From Prosapia bicincta (lineage: Eukaryota; Arthropoda; Insecta; Hemiptera; Cercopidae): a stretch of DNA of 64,000 nt. Location: positions 27,766,447-27,830,446 of the forward strand of contig JBAIZL010000007.1 in the NCBI GenBank assembly GCA_036971475.1, read 5' to 3'. The position numbers were made by a program, and so were the translations under genes. This document shows, piece after piece, positions 1 through 14,700 of the stretch (within the stretch, counting starts at the first letter, position 1; each line of letters begins with the position of its first letter). A model generated the notes under the pieces. The model was not told the DNA's origin and searched no databases. It was given only the letters and a program-made list of their open reading frames with translations.

Positions 1-579
1 TACTAAAATAAGCATCCAACGTTTATCTCGGAATGTTTGTTTCTGTATGTACCATGTGTTTCACAAAGCCATAGAGATCGATAATGTAAACGGAGACATA
101 GATAATACATATGTCTCGTCCGAGACTATTTATAGCCGAGATTAGCTGACATTTATTTACTACAATCTTATGATGACACATTAGGTTTCCGGGCGTCCAA
201 ACATTTTGTCAATGACTCATATTTACAATAGTCTTTTCCCACCTCGAGTTGGTTCATTCACTCTAATAGGACAGTAATTGTTTATTCTTGGGTTAGTTCA
301 GAGAGCTTAGTTTATTGTTATGATCGTTAATTTTACTGGATATTTTGCCGCGTTAAGTAGTTCAAACTAAAAAAAAACAAAATATATAAGTTAAACCAAA
401 TTAAATCTGTTCATAAAACTCCCTGAAGAATTGTTTCAGTTGAAGCATCAAAAGTAAACTTGGGATGGTTGGATTTAAAAACTACTCAGGCACAATGTTC
501 TCCAAATTCTTCTGAAGCACTGACGTAAAAATCAAACCTTTATATAAATACATATCGACACTAAAGAAGTTTCAATTAG

Positions 580-695
580 CCTGGGAGTGAGCGTACCGGT
601 GAGCTCGCCGTCTCTAAGAAAATAAGCTGGGAGCGCACAGGCACGTTCTCTGTGCCTCGTAAGGGAACCCAGAGCGTGCCGGTACGCTAGCCATG
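580..695. repeat. GC-rich inverted repeat
   Basis: A GC-rich patch in AT-rich intron. Perfect 10-bp arms agcgtaccgg (590-599) and ccggtacgct (679-688) enclose further short complementary pieces, including gcacagg/gtgcct, so the whole could fold into a branched hairpin. It does not form a recognisable tRNA. Likely a small foldback element; family unknown. Confidence 0.5.
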
Positions 696-1368
696 CTGAA
701 CGTGTTAATACATACTATCAGTAACAAAATGACATACAGTGTCAGCGTTTTCACACCTTGAATAGCACAACATTGCTTTGTTGCATAGACTACCAGCTTT
801 TGAAAATGTTAGCTGTAGAACATCTTTGCTCTAGCTGCAGTGGAGAGGCGGTAGATTCACTGAATAATTTTTTTATTCACCACTTCATTATTTTCTGTGT
901 CATATGTGGCTTAGCATTCACTGAAATAGTGACTTGACTTTCATTGTTCAAGAATTTAGGCAAGTTTTACAGTTTCCGTACTGTGGAGAAGTTGTAATTG
1001 AAAATAATTTTGAAACCAGTTTCAATGAAGAAAAAATGCAGAAGTTCGTCTCATTTACACTTGATATGAAGTTTGTAATTATAAATTATCACTGGTCTAG
1101 TACCCACTTCAAATTTACCCTCTGCCAAATCCACTGATTGATTAGCATGAACTTTAATGAAATTATTATATTATTGCTCTGCATTCATTTCAAAAACTGC
1201 TTTTCTGAAAACTTGTCTCCAATTTTGTGGACTTTGACATAAGCTAAGGTTTAGTTTGACCTTTATCATTGTCACTGATTTAAGCCTCTGATATTCTAAG
1301 TCAAGCTAATTGAATTTATTGGCTTTTTTATATAGTTGCTTAATGTAATCATCTTGAATTCACTGATT

Positions 1369-1560
1369 AAACTATAATTAAAAGATACTTAACTAATTGA
1401 ATACGTAATGGGCTTACTTTCTGACGCGTTTCGAAACAATTGTTCCTTTTACTCTACGTGTAGAGGCTTTGCTTTGTAAAAGGAACGATTGTTTCGAAAA
1501 CATGTCAGCAAGTAAGACCATTACGTATTCATTTAGTTCAGTATCTTTTAATTATAGTTT
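1369..1560. repeat. Palindromic foldback MITE
   Basis: The left arm from aaactataattaaaagatac and the right arm ending gtatcttttaattatagttt are reverse complements over most of 85 bp each, with a nested core of aaaggaac/gttcctttt. The tacgtaat and cttac segments sit at matching places. The architecture resembles the palindrome at 28978-29182, including acttac-tgctg-cg-gttt motifs, so both may belong to one foldback family. Confidence 0.7.
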
Positions 1561-1629
1561 TTTTATATAGGTTGGTACGATTGTTCCTTTATGCTTCATA
1601 TTGTTATTTTGAAAAAATGTAATCAACAA

Positions 1630-1631
<2 letters not shown>

Positions 1632-1669
<38 letters not shown>
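1632..1669. repeat. (GT)n microsatellite
   Basis: About 19 uninterrupted GT dinucleotides in intron sequence. Confidence 0.95.
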
Positions 1670-1674
<5 letters not shown>

Positions 1675-2677
1675 TTCTAATTCTTATAAACCTAAATAAT
1701 GCCATCAGGTAAATCTTAAATAATTTTAAAAAATCAACTAACGCAACCTCATAAGTTGTAGAAAATTATGTAGATTATTTTTAATAAGATCTGAAACCTT
1801 TTGTCAGTTTTATTTTTTTGTACATGTGTGCTATGGATATGTAATTATGACCTAAAACTGCCAATCTCAATAGCTGTTTACTTGTTATATTTTTATAATC
1901 TTTGTGAAAAATATTTAAAAAGTTCTTTTTAAAAAAAAATAATTTTTTTTGGCAACAAAAAGAATGCAAAAAACCTACACAAAAATTGTAATTGTACGTT
2001 CCCTTATATTGTGACAAATATCTAAATTTGTCATTTATGGTTTCAGTAGACAGTTTTCAAAATATTTGTTGTTATTGATGTTTAATAAAATAACACAAAA
2101 ACCAAAATAAATTTAAAACCATAATCCATAGATTGTCTATGCCGAGTAGGTTGAACAGAATACGTTAGACCACTAGGCCCGACATTATTGTCTAGAAACA
2201 TTTTTATGTTTATTCGTACTACTAAACCATTGTTGTTACTTTTGAAAAAATAAATGCACAGCATTAAACAAGCTTCACACTACTTACAGATGTAATTACC
2301 ATGGTTTTTGTTTGATAGATAAATGCCGAGGACATTATAAACATGATGCTATTCTATTAGTTAGTATTAGCTATTAAGTGGCCATTAATTTTTGTTGGCT
2401 TTTGAAAAAAAAAACTTGAAAAATAGCTTCACGAGGTTAAAACCTTGGTTGTGAAATTGATAGATAGGTTATTATAAAATATGGTAAAGTACCACCTAGC
2501 TTTACCTTTATTATTTATTCTTTACCTATTAGTTTTTCATTAATTTTTGATTCCCTGTTGCCATTTACAAGAAAGCTATTGTTACAACAATATTCACACT
2601 ATCGAGATTGGCTGTAACAGGTGATGATTATGTAGATACGTTTTCTTTGTAGTTTGTATGTCTGTTGATGTCTACAG

Positions 2678-2766
2678 GAGCACGGCCCTATGGGATGGGT
2701 CACGTCGGAGGGGCACAATACACAACTATCAGTGGTCAGATAAACATTGCCCATTCCCCTCCCACG
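2678..2766 (+). CDS. rhea: Talin exon 1 in window (linker before or within R1)
   Basis: The first coding exon visible. The acceptor is tctacag and the donor gtaaga. Two bases finish a split codon, then 29 codons read with GMGHVGGAQYTTISGQINIA, the glycine-rich stretch followed by the QINIA motif that leads into the talin rod. It ends in phase 0. The preceding exon is outside the window or unrecognised in 1-2677; it must end in phase 1. Confidence 0.9.
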
Positions 2767-5700
2767 GTAAGACATATTTAATCTCTTGCTACTGTTTCCA
2801 TACTAATTCTCCCTTAGTTCAGCTCCTTTCTTCTTATCCATTTATAAAAGAGATCAGACTTAGATTTTACATCTTTTTAGTGTACTTTATAATGTAGTGA
2901 CAAGCTAAGGTAAAATGATTCATGCTAGTTTTCCCTGCGCTCATTAACCTTTTTATAACACTAAGCTAATTTACAATATTTAATACAGAATACTGAATAC
3001 TAAACACTTTTTTTGTATGATTATAATCTAAATTATGTTACTAAATAGATAATCTTTATAATCTAAAATAAAATTTGAGAAATTTTTTTTATTTATTCAT
3101 CAACTTATTGCCAACCTAATTACATGCGTGCCCTGGCGACTAGCGGGTGCGTATTAATTCCTTGCGTCAATTGAGTTGTATTTTGCTACAAAAATATTCT
3201 CACTTATTAAGCAATAAATATTATATTTTTTATACTGGTACAATATTTGTTATTATGCACCTTACTTAGTTTATTATTTGTTAATTGAATATTATGTGTA
3301 ATCATAATTAGTAAACACAAATTTAAAGCTACTTATGGTTTAAAGTTTGCTCTAGACCCTAGGCTTCCACTATTATTGTTCATTTCGTATGTACACAAGA
3401 ATTCACTGTATATAAAAAATATTTACATATATTTACACCAACATCAGCTACTGGCCGACACCAAGTAAAACCTTTAGCCCAACTGAGCATCTGACATAAA
3501 AACTGCTGAAGGGTTCTATTGTTTGAAGGGTTAGATGTGAGAAGGAACATCAATGGGCTATAATTATCTTTATTTATACTGTAAGTAGCAAGAGTTGATT
3601 ATTATCCTTTAGAAAGCAGAGACTTCTAGTGTTGTGCATGACATATCAGAAAATAAACTCTCTTGAGGCAAAGAAATCAATCAATCAATGACGACATTCG
3701 TGACTAGCTAAGCTAGCCTGTATACCCGTGACTAGCTAAGCTAGCCTGTATACCCGTTACTAATAATTTGTCGTGACTAGCTATCCGAGATTATAGATTT
3801 CAATGAGGAAAGATTTATCCTGCACTGTAAGTTCCTCTGGTTTCTCATCTTAGCTTTTTACACCTTTATATTTTGCCCATATAATAATAATAATAGTAAA
3901 GACAGCTCCATTGCACTAATTTATGAGACACAGTATAGCTGTCTGACTTGGGTCGTACAGGTTTTAAGGGTGGTCTGACTGTGTTTTTGAAGGATGGTGT
4001 TCTTCATCTGTCTGTTATTACAATGTTTCGCTATAAGTTTTGTCTAATTTGAGCAGAACGGGCAAATCTGTTCATTTTAATTAAATCTATGAGATCTTCT
4101 AAAACCAAAGAGTTCTCCTTCTGTTCATACTACAGTATAACAGGTTACTCTGTAACCCCAGAAATTCTTTATATCCATATTTCTAGTGCTGTATACTTCC
4201 CTCCAAATATTTCAAGTATTTACAATTACTGTGTAACCCTGCATATCACCATATATTCTCTTCTTGTTTTACTTGCACTCCGTATTTGTAGTACGCCAAG
4301 AATTATTTACAGTGATTTAATTCACTTATCCAGGTTCCAAACCATTCAGATAATATTTAAACCAATAAAGACACTTTTATTTGAAAGATAAGTCAAACTG
4401 TTGCAGCATTTTGACAACTTTGTTATGATTTGTGAATCATTTCAGAGTTTGGACGTTTCTCCTTCTAGGCACATGTTTACATTAAGTTTGTAATATATAT
4501 ATTTTGTTTAATGTGTACAAAGTAATGAACACTAAAAATATGCACATAGTTGTACATAAGACCAACCTTCATTTTAGTTTTGTTGCAAATAAAAGTTATC
4601 TATAAGATAGTTTTTACATTATATAAAAATGTAGCCATAACAGGTAGAGTTTATTATTAACACACACTGGCGCTTATGATGACTTACTTATTAAAATACC
4701 AAAAATAATTCTCTACTTATTAATTAAATGCTACATAAATTGTAAGACAATACCAAAACTTTGTTTCATAATGGTTGTGCACAATTGTATTTCCTTGTAA
4801 TTTTATAGTGTCTTAGAATCAGGGTCATCTTAGTGTGAAGGGTTCTACACTTTTTTATTCCTTATTTTGCTATTTTCCAATTTTTATAACTGTTTTATTT
4901 TAATATTGGTATTTTCTATAGTATCATAACTTCTTAAAAACTTTCAGCATCTGTTTAATAAGCATCTTTTCTTAGCCCAAATAGCAGTCTTGGATAATGC
5001 CTAAAATGTAAAAACTGTGGAACGAATATAATTAGGTCTTAAATAAAAGAATTTTAAAAAAGATATCTGTAGAAACATTTTGTGTACAGTCACTGCATTT
5101 CGGTATATATTAATGTTTTGCATGAGTAAATGTTAAAATACTGTAGATGTTTGTTTATTTGATGTTGTATGTGTTGTAGCTTATAAATTTTTATTTTTGA
5201 TAAAGTCATCTGTATAATGTTTATCCTTTTATTTGCAGTAATTAGGAACAAAAACATCGTCTTTAAATGCAACATTATGCACTTCAAACTGTTCAGAGAT
5301 CGTGCCTATTTTTTAAAGAAATGGTTGTGTTTTAACAGTTTTGATCAACCATTTTTGTAAATTCAACAAAAATATCCACCCCCCCCCCAATTTAATAATC
5401 AAAATCTAATATATTCTAACGTCTTCCTGATTTTTTAAAAATAATTTGGCCTATAACTCCTTAACACTTTGAAGCCTAGCCCCTGTATAGACGTCCACCT
5501 CTATCTGCCTGGAGAATTTTAGGTAAAATATAAAAACTTCCTGACATAATAAATACCATATTTACAACAAATTATACATTGTTGTAAAGGGAATGAAACA
5601 AGCTTTCAGGAAATATGTATATATGAATTAATTACTTACATATAGATAGCAATAAACTCCTTGGAAAAATGTACAAAAAGACACAAAAATAATATAGCAA

Positions 5701-8700
5701 CACTGTACATCATTGCACCTTACTACACATATTTTAAATTGGAATGAAAATAAATATTACATGGTATATATCATTTTAAAGCTGAAAGAAAATTTAATTT
5801 AGAAATATTTCTTTAAAAATTTAGAAAACTTTGTATAATTTAGTCATTTACATTTCCATTCAGTCCATCAGTAAAAGATAAGTCGATTGTGTCTTGGCCT
5901 AAAACAGTTTTACTTTTACTGTTACTGTCTAAAAGCAACATATCTCGTATTGAATCGCTTCCCAAAGTGTCTTTAGCCACCATATCTATAAAGTAATATC
6001 TCTAACAATAAAAATTAAATATAATAAATAACTGAAAGATAAATTTAAAGAGAAAAGCAACAAAGGAACATACTAGAAGCCTAAACAAAAATTACACAAA
6101 CTTCAAATTAAGTAATTGAAATGACAGTATTGATAAAATTTAGAGTGAACAACAACAAACCTGAAACATAAACACTAATAAAACACTAATTATCTGACCA
6201 AACCAAAATCTGTCAAACAATGTCTGATAGCTCTCCAGTCACCATAATTAACTAAATAAGTTTTTGTTCCTAAAATAAACTCTCAATGGTATTAAGGTAA
6301 AGACATGTAAAGTAGAATAACTAATAAAAAAAACATCAAAGAAACAGAACAGTTTTTTCTGACAATAATGTCAGTATTCAGGAGGTGTGTATTAAATATT
6401 TCAGCTTTTCTAGGGATTACTATTATTATTAAACATGATATTCTAAATTTGTTTCCACATCATTTTTTTGTATTAAGCATTATGTTTTTCTAATTTTGTG
6501 GCTTCTGGTCTATAAAGATTATAAACTGCTGAGAATTGTGCGGTAACATGCTTAAAACATTCACATTCTCATAACGTTTCTTATTTAAGTTAGGATTATT
6601 TAGGATCATGAAGAAATTTCAACACATGTATGTATATATTTGCCATTGTAGATAGTAGTAATAATAGAATATTATATATTAATTTAGAACAAAATGACAA
6701 TAATGAGCTGTGTGTGTTAGATTTCTGTTTTTCTATGATTGTCATTACTAATCATGGTATTTTACACTTATATCAATTTTGTATCAATAAATTTTGATAT
6801 TTTACTTGCTTTGCGACCTTTTCAACACCATTGAATGTTGTAAATTATCATTCTATGCTCGCAGAGAATGCATCGAAGCCTTGAAAGGTTGCACTGTTGT
6901 TGGAATATCATCTTTTAAGTCTAAGAAATGACCTTGTAACAGGTCCAGAATACCATTTTCAAAATTTATATATATTTAGTTTTTTATAAAGATTTACTAA
7001 GCTTTATTACACAATTGATTAATATATTGTTTGTTTACTAATTTAAGTGAACAAGTGGAATCAGTATGGAAATTAAAGCAAAGAGAACTTAGTATAAGTC
7101 GAAATTAGCTTTCTTAATATAAAACTTGTTGTTTCATGCTGGTCTAGATGGGGACACATATTTTTGGAGCAGAGTAGGTACAGGACAAATCCTATTCTTT
7201 ATGGTTTTCTACCTCAGCTTATACTTTTGCTGTTTTTATTTACTTTTACCTAATCCTTATTAATTCAATGTTATTAGTTGCTATTATATAGAATACTATT
7301 AGAAGAATAGCGTAAAATATTTAACTGTTATTTGTGCTAACATTTATATTAATTAGTTATTGACAGAATAGCACTTTTGAAACTAATAAATGAAATAGAG
7401 AATGAAGAAAGAGTTACAGTAAAACTTCCAAACAGCAGACATCATTTGCACATCACCAAGTGCTTGTTGTTTGAAGGTATCAGATCTATAGTTACAGTAA
7501 AAAAATACACATTTAAACTGTCTATGGAAGTGGTATAAGCCAGTGAATGAAGTTCCTAGTCTTTGCTGAAATTCAGAGACATCCATTGTAAAGTAAAACA
7601 AATAGAAAATGAATCTACTTAAAATTTGTAAGCCTAAATAGTTATATGAATTTTGAGTTGTAAAAATAGTTGCTTTTTGACTTTGCTTATATCTTCTGTG
7701 TTGTGAGCTTCTTTTTGCAAATGTAAAATTAAATTACCAATAATTGTCAACCCTACAACAGTTGACCATACACGTAGGGTTTGGAGGTAAACATGATATC
7801 TCTACATTGCTTAATGTAATGTAAAAGTGTGATGGCGCATTATGCATGAAAAGAAAAAATCAAATCAATTACTTTTGTCCATTATCTATTTAAACTCTAC
7901 TAACCATTCTGTTATTATTTCTCACAATTCATATGTACAACTTTCTATTAGTTTTCCAAATAATTTCAAAATTATTTATACACATTTATAAAATATCTCA
8001 ATTGACTTGCTTTATTAATTACTGAACAATTTTCAAATTCACCCCTAATTAATTACAGATCACATGACAGCTTTTCTTTGAATGTTCCAGAACTACGCGT
8101 TTTACCATTTTGGACTCAGTTTTGTTCAGCAATGCACAGAAGAATAAATCTGTCTCATCAAGACTAAATCCTTAATGATTGTTCTCAGTTTACTATTCCA
8201 TTCACAAACTTCGTTTCGATCAACGGTTTTACCTTCGGCACAAATTGCTTTAAAATTTATATTACATACAATTCGAAATTTCTCTAGCGAACAATTTGAA
8301 GCATTAAAGAGATACAAATTAATTTTTCTACATATATACCGTACATTTATTATACAATATTGTGCACTAGGGACACTGATAATTCATAAAACCAACAGAA
8401 TAACCTTTCTGTTTACTATAAGTGCATTCTTTTCACTACTCACAAGAAGTTTTGGATTCACAAACAAATTTATTTTAATTTGGTGACTGAAAATAAGAAA
8501 AATATTTAGGAGTTTCTATTGGTAGATTTATTACAAGATCTCATGTCATGGGCCTAGGATTGACAATTATCGTATATTAGAGGTTATTGTAAAGTGGAAG
8601 AGTACATAAGGAAAGTTTTTACTGTACAAGCAGAAAAATGAGAAATTACAAATTTACCAAATAGATAACTATTTTTCTATTAAGACATGCTTTAATTCTA

Positions 8701-11700
8701 TTATATTTTTCTTCTGTTAATTTATTTGCTAAATAAATTTAATTGAATCAGTGCATTTCGTTGAGATAAGTGAATTATTTGCAACTCAGAATAGTGTGAA
8801 GCAAAATCATGTAGCAGCAAAATCACAAGAGATGTTACGGTGCTGTAAGAAGACAGTAAGTTTTTTTCATGGTTGGCTGCACTGCTATGTCTCCTGTCTG
8901 TGTAATGTAAACAATTCATCAGTCCTTTTTAGCAATGTTACAACCTCAATATAAAGGTGGTCATGACAATTTCAGATCTAGGAATGTTTTTGCTAGGAAA
9001 AGTAAAAATTGCTGCTGATATTCGTTTGCAGAGTTCCATCATAATGTTGACTGATAAGGAGGAATTTGTGAAGACTATTTGTTACCAGAGATGAAATTGT
9101 CCAGAAGGTTTTAAAAAAGCTATAAGTTGATCTGTTATAACTTATCATCTGTTATACCTGTAAATGTAATGTTTATGAAACAGTTTTAGTTTATGAACAG
9201 TTGTTCTGATTAAAGAAACTTATTACAAAATTTGTGGCAGTTATGTATTTGTCAAATGTTTGATCAAATATAGTGAGGAAATATGTTGATTGACTTATAT
9301 ATTGTCATTAGCCTTTGACAGATCAATCTGTGGTATTATATAACAGATTCTCGGCCTCTTTCATTGCATATATTTCTTTAATTAAGTACAGTGGAGTCTC
9401 GATAACTCGAGGTAGATGGGATTGAGACCCCTTCAGATTAACAAAAACTTGGATTAAACGGAAATAAACCCTAATACTATAATAAGTAATGCACAAAATA
9501 CATTTATAGAACTGTATGGATTACAGTACTTTTTAATACAATGTCCATCGCGGTTGCTACATTTTTTGGAAAAAATTTTAAAGTCTTTTCTGCGTCTGGT
9601 TATCAGATCGTTTTCGAGCTGTGGTGTCTGTTATTTCCAAGTCAGTCGTTCCTTCTTGTATTGTCTAGGTCGAACCTTCATCTTTATTCTCGTCATCGCT
9701 GCCTGCAGCAGTTTCTTGTACCATTTCAATAGTCGTAACATGTGGTATTGTTACTTACGTTCATCCTTATTCATCCATTGACGTATGTCCGTATCATCTA
9801 TATTTTCACAACCTGGAAGTTTTTTTAAAAGAAATGTCAAATCTATTTCTTCTTGTGGATCAATAACACTGTTAACAGTTTTGTTATGACTTAGGACCTT
9901 TTTCCATGACTTATTCAATATTTCTCCTTCTTTCGTTCCATGACTCGGCTATACAGTACACAACTTCGTTAACTGGGTTAAGCTCATAACATTTGCGGGT
10001 AGAAATAAAGCATGGGTATCATCGGACCACAGTTGATCTTCTTCGTGTTGCGACGTTGCATTGTCTGATAGTAAATAATTTGTTTTTTTTCAAATAGATA
10101 AAATAGTCTGAAGTAGAAATAGGCTCGAATTTAACAGATCCTCGAAAAATCGGGACTCTGATTTTCAAGGCTTTTCTGTAGATGGTTATTTTACTAAAAT
10201 TAACGAAAAATCTCAGGAGAAGATTGTTCACTTGTAACAGATGTAGTGGAGTCAGCCAAATATGTTGGACCTAAAGTTTTGCTACAGGCAAAAAGGTCTG
10301 GTGAATTGTGTTACTCCTACAGATACTAAGCTATTAAGTGTATATGGATATATTATATATTTAGCGTTATATAAGAAAATACTTGTTCTTGTGCAGTGTT
10401 GTCAACTAAGAAAAAATAACTTTTATTACATTTACATCATTACTCATCTCAGTAATTTCTGTAATTTTTCCCAGCAAATTTATATTCTATTTAAACTGTT
10501 TTCTAGCAAATATAGTTATCTCTGATAATATATTGGAAAATTTTAATTATAAAAGCAAATTTGAAATAATTTTGACTTGTAACAGACACAGTTAAACAAA
10601 TTTTAAACTCTAAGTTGAAGTTACTGTCAAGTATAATTTTTGTTTACAAATGATGAGCTAAAAAAGTTTCAGAAATTTGAATATTACATTCATTGTGATA
10701 TGATCCCTCACTAAGAGCCTCCTATTTTGTATCCATATTTACCAGTTAAAATGACCAATGACATACAACTAAAACGAGATACTATATGCGCCAAAATAAA
10801 CAGAACTGAAATGGTTGTAAGATTTTATTTTATATTATTTACATAGTTTTACAAAAACATACAATAAAAAAGAATGTAAATCGGTTAGACTTGGGTGTAA
10901 GCATGTTCTATATGGCCTCTGTTCAATTTGTGCAACACTCGTTCTTGAAGGTTTTGCAGCATTTTGGGCAAGAGGGGTTGTTTCATGCTCGTTATGCTCT
11001 TGATGATTTTTCATTTGTACAGACTACTCGACCTTTCATTTGTTGTGTGACATGAAAAGCCCTTCCGCTATGTGAAAACACCATCTGCTTTTCGAAAGTT
11101 TTCAACAACATTAATAATCACAGGCCTACTAGGTGGGCTTTTGTGAAATTATTCCTAAAAGTGTAATGCAGTGTGTGACAAACTTCGCCCATCTGCCCGT
11201 CCAGTTCCAAATGAGCGAAAATAATGCTCTATGATGAAAGTTTTCTTTGCACTAGTTGGCACCATGTCAGCAAAAACTAACCTCAAATGAAATATATCAA
11301 CATGAATGAGCAGCAACAATCAAAAGTCGGCTCAGCTGATTTAGTTTTAGTACTGTTTATTTTGGCGCATAGTGTATAACAGAATGCAATCAAGATGACC
11401 CCACTCACATATTAAACACCATTCTCTTTTCAAACTAATAAGTAAGAAATAAATATAGATTGGGTTGTGAATCTTTTAAAGACTTTTTGACTGCTGTTTA
11501 ATAAAACTATAGGGAAAATGCTCAACAGATTTTGTAGAATTTTCTTTAAAATAGATGGAAAACTATAAATAAAGATATACCCAGTGAGGGGGTCATAACC
11601 ATGAGAATAATTGCAGATTTGCTCATACCTCTCTTGAGGTAGCAAATTTTTAGTCAAAACCTGTCAGTTATACTAATTTATGTATCTAATATCATGTAAA

Positions 11701-14700
11701 GAAAGTAGAAGCAAAGAGGCACTATCTTAAATAACTGCGACGAGTTCTCAGTAGCAAGAAAGTCAGTAAATGTTTATTAATAAACATGAAATTCCTGAAG
11801 CTATTAGGAGCCATCATGCAAGATAAATTCACCTATTTGTTTCTTTTATTATCTTGAGCATAGAATTAATAGATATACAGTTTTTATAATTTTGCACTCC
11901 TTTTAAATGAAGTAAAAAACGCTAGGTTTATCCAGAAAGTAACAGACATTTGGGCTAGCGGCACAGGGCAAGGCTAGATTCGCCACGTTAGTGTCAAAAT
12001 ATTTCAAAGTGGGTTCAACGATTAGGTTTTTGTTGGCAAAACTACAAGCCAATTGACATCCATCGACAACTCTGTGAAGCTTATGGAAATAAAATAGCGA
12101 GTTAAAGCAGAGTGAGGCGGTGGATGTATTGATTTTTAAAATTGCCTCTCCCGTGTTCAAGACGGGGACCGTATTGGTCATCTTACCCTGGGAGTTTGAG
12201 AAGTACGATTTAAGTTTTAGAAATGGAATCACTCTGAAATGTGTCAACAGAGCAGAATATTGTAACGTTAGGAAAGGCAGAAAACTGTACTCAAATATAT
12301 AGAAATATTCCTAATAGAAGTAAAGATGAATATATTAATAACTACCCTTGTTACTGAAGACTCGAACCAGTGGGTAATAGATCGAAGCAGGTGGATCTCC
12401 TCAAAATTGGATTAAAATAACTTGTTATAAGTGCCTCAATTTAAATAGCTATCACTTTGAAAGCCTAAAGAGTAGTTTTAAAATATATATAATATAAAAA
12501 AATTGTTCACTGTTAATTTTTTATTTCAAAACATGTTACTTTCTGGATTGCCTTCATATATAATTATTATGAATGGATAATTTTAGTTCTACCATTAAAT
12601 AGAAATTATCTTAATAAATATGTTACACAGGTTCAACAAACTCAAGTGACGAATGTGCTGTCAGAGCCACAGAGGGCATTGCTGAGTACAATCAGTGCTG
12701 GACACCAAGTAATCACAACTGTCGAGAAAGAACTTTCAACAAAGGCAGAGATCCCAGAACTAGGTTCAGACCCAGTACGTATATTTATTATAACTTTATA
12801 CAAAACGACATTATAACAAAACTGAAGTTGTAAAATGTCTTTGTAACTTGAGTAGAATAAAATATTAAAGAAATATTTTTAAATGTCGTTAGTAACAAAT
12901 GTTATGATACTCTTCCAGGCCTCTCTGAAATGGATGGAAACGACACTGGATACAAACAAACAAAATGTCAGCTCTCAGTTGGCAGCAATGAATGCGGCCA
13001 CGGCTCAAGTGGTTACCCTTACAAGTGGTAAGTTTTTTACTAAAGTATTTACTCATTATGGTCATTTAAATATAGATAATAAAAAAGTGAACTAATCGAC
13101 TTAGTTCGGGCGAGCCCTGCTTAGCGTATATTGCTGTTTACTTTTATGTCGCCGCTACGATTTTCAAATGCGTATTACTCGTCTGCTGTGAGGCCCCCGT
13201 CATTCTATCTTTTACCGTTCTGTGCTGCACTCTATTGACAATAATTAGAACTAAGTAATAAATACCTTTAAATCTGTGAGCCACCACAAAATCAAATTTG
13301 CCGTCACGTTCTACGATCCATGTAGGGCATGTTATTTGTTTACTTTTAGTTTGCCGTGGCTTCTACATCTTGTGCAATTAGTCATTCCGAAAATCCTGAT
13401 CTATTACTTGTTTCTGATTTACTGGTTATACAAGAGTTTTTAAACGATTCTATTTGTCAGAAACTATCAATTCTTTAGTTTGGCCAGACCTGCCTTTTAC
13501 TCCGAGAATTGTTTTACATCTTATTGGTAACTTATTTGAGAGCATTAACGGAAGAGGCTTTCATATTTATACACAGGTTCTTTTGCTATATACTAGGTCT
13601 AGAATTACTGCATTTAAGAGTTCATACAACTGGAACAATTACCATCAAGAGAAAAGGTCTACCAGCTGAACTTAAATCCACAAAACTGAACAAAGGGGAG
13701 TCCAGAGCTTATATGATCAATGCTTCTAACTTGGAAAGACAATAAGACTTGCCATGACTAATGCACTTCATGACAAAAGTATGCAAACAATTGAAAGAAA
13801 AGGGAAACAGGTATCATACACAAAATAACTAAGCCAACAGTTGTTTGTAAATATAACCAGTTTATGGATGGTGTAGAACTAGGGGATCACTTTAATGCAA
13901 AGTACAGTTTTACAAGGCAAACTAATAAATGGTGGAGGAAAATGTGTTTATAGTTATAAGATGTAGCTGTAGTAAACAGTCAACAGCAAAACAAGGAAAA
14001 GAAAAAATCCTGTAAAACAGAAATGGTTTCCCCCAAAACTTGGTGATGGAACTCGTTGCCAGGAATAAGCATTGTAGGGAAGAGGGATCGGCCATCAACT
14101 ACTGACAAGGAAGAAAGACTAAAATTCTCCCCACTCCATCTTGTAGCTTGGTACTGGATATAACGACGCCCGGATATAGCGACCTAATTTTCATCCCCTC
14201 TTAAAGGTCGTTATAAACGATACCCAGTGTATTGTACTTATTTGTTGTTTTGTGCCCGTGGTCTGAAAATAGATCATAACATGTAAATTTAGTTCTGTAA
14301 TTAAATTACCGCTTTTGCTATTTTGTAAAATAGAAAATTGTCAAGCATTCTAATCTAAAGGGTAAAATAATATTTAATTAAGACAAAATTAAACATTTTA
14401 ATTTGCTACTGTTGGTATTACTTGTTAAAAAACCAGATGTGTTTTGCACTATATCAGTGCAATGTTCAATGCTACTCATTGATTGTCTTGGATCCCCGAT
14501 CCTTATTAAAACTTGCAGTTTTTGTTTTGTACATCTTGAGGGTTTTTACCTAGTGCAGAATGCATGTACTGAAAAAAAGTAAGTACAGTAGAATCACGAT
14601 AATTCGAGGTAGATTGGATCGAGAACCCCCTCAGATTATTGAAAATTCTTATTACACTGAAATACGTTCCTGTGCATTAGAAAAGATTGAAGTTTTAATG

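Larger units (their letters stand above)
1..2677. other. Intronic sequence upstream of exon 1
   Basis: AT-rich sequence with no talin-like coding segment that I can recognise. It holds the GC-rich hairpin (580-695), the palindromic repeat (1369-1560) and a (GT)n tract (1632-1669), listed separately. A 67-codon ORF at 934-1137 has no recognisable family. The end is a normal acceptor tract (tctacag). Confidence 0.6.
2767..5460. other. Intron 1, first part
   Basis: AT-rich intron with no gene. It contains a dispersed repeat (about 3440-3600), a two-copy 28-bp tandem repeat (3699-3754) and a run of nine C residues near 5380. ORFs here (for example 4089-4391) are low in complexity and resemble no family I know. 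Confidence 0.55.

Noticed and set aside
580..695. tRNA gene
   Set aside because: The arms do not form a cloverleaf and no A or B box is convincing.
934..1137. 67-codon ORF as the exon before 2678
   Set aside because: No talin similarity, and no suitable donor giving phase 1 was seen.
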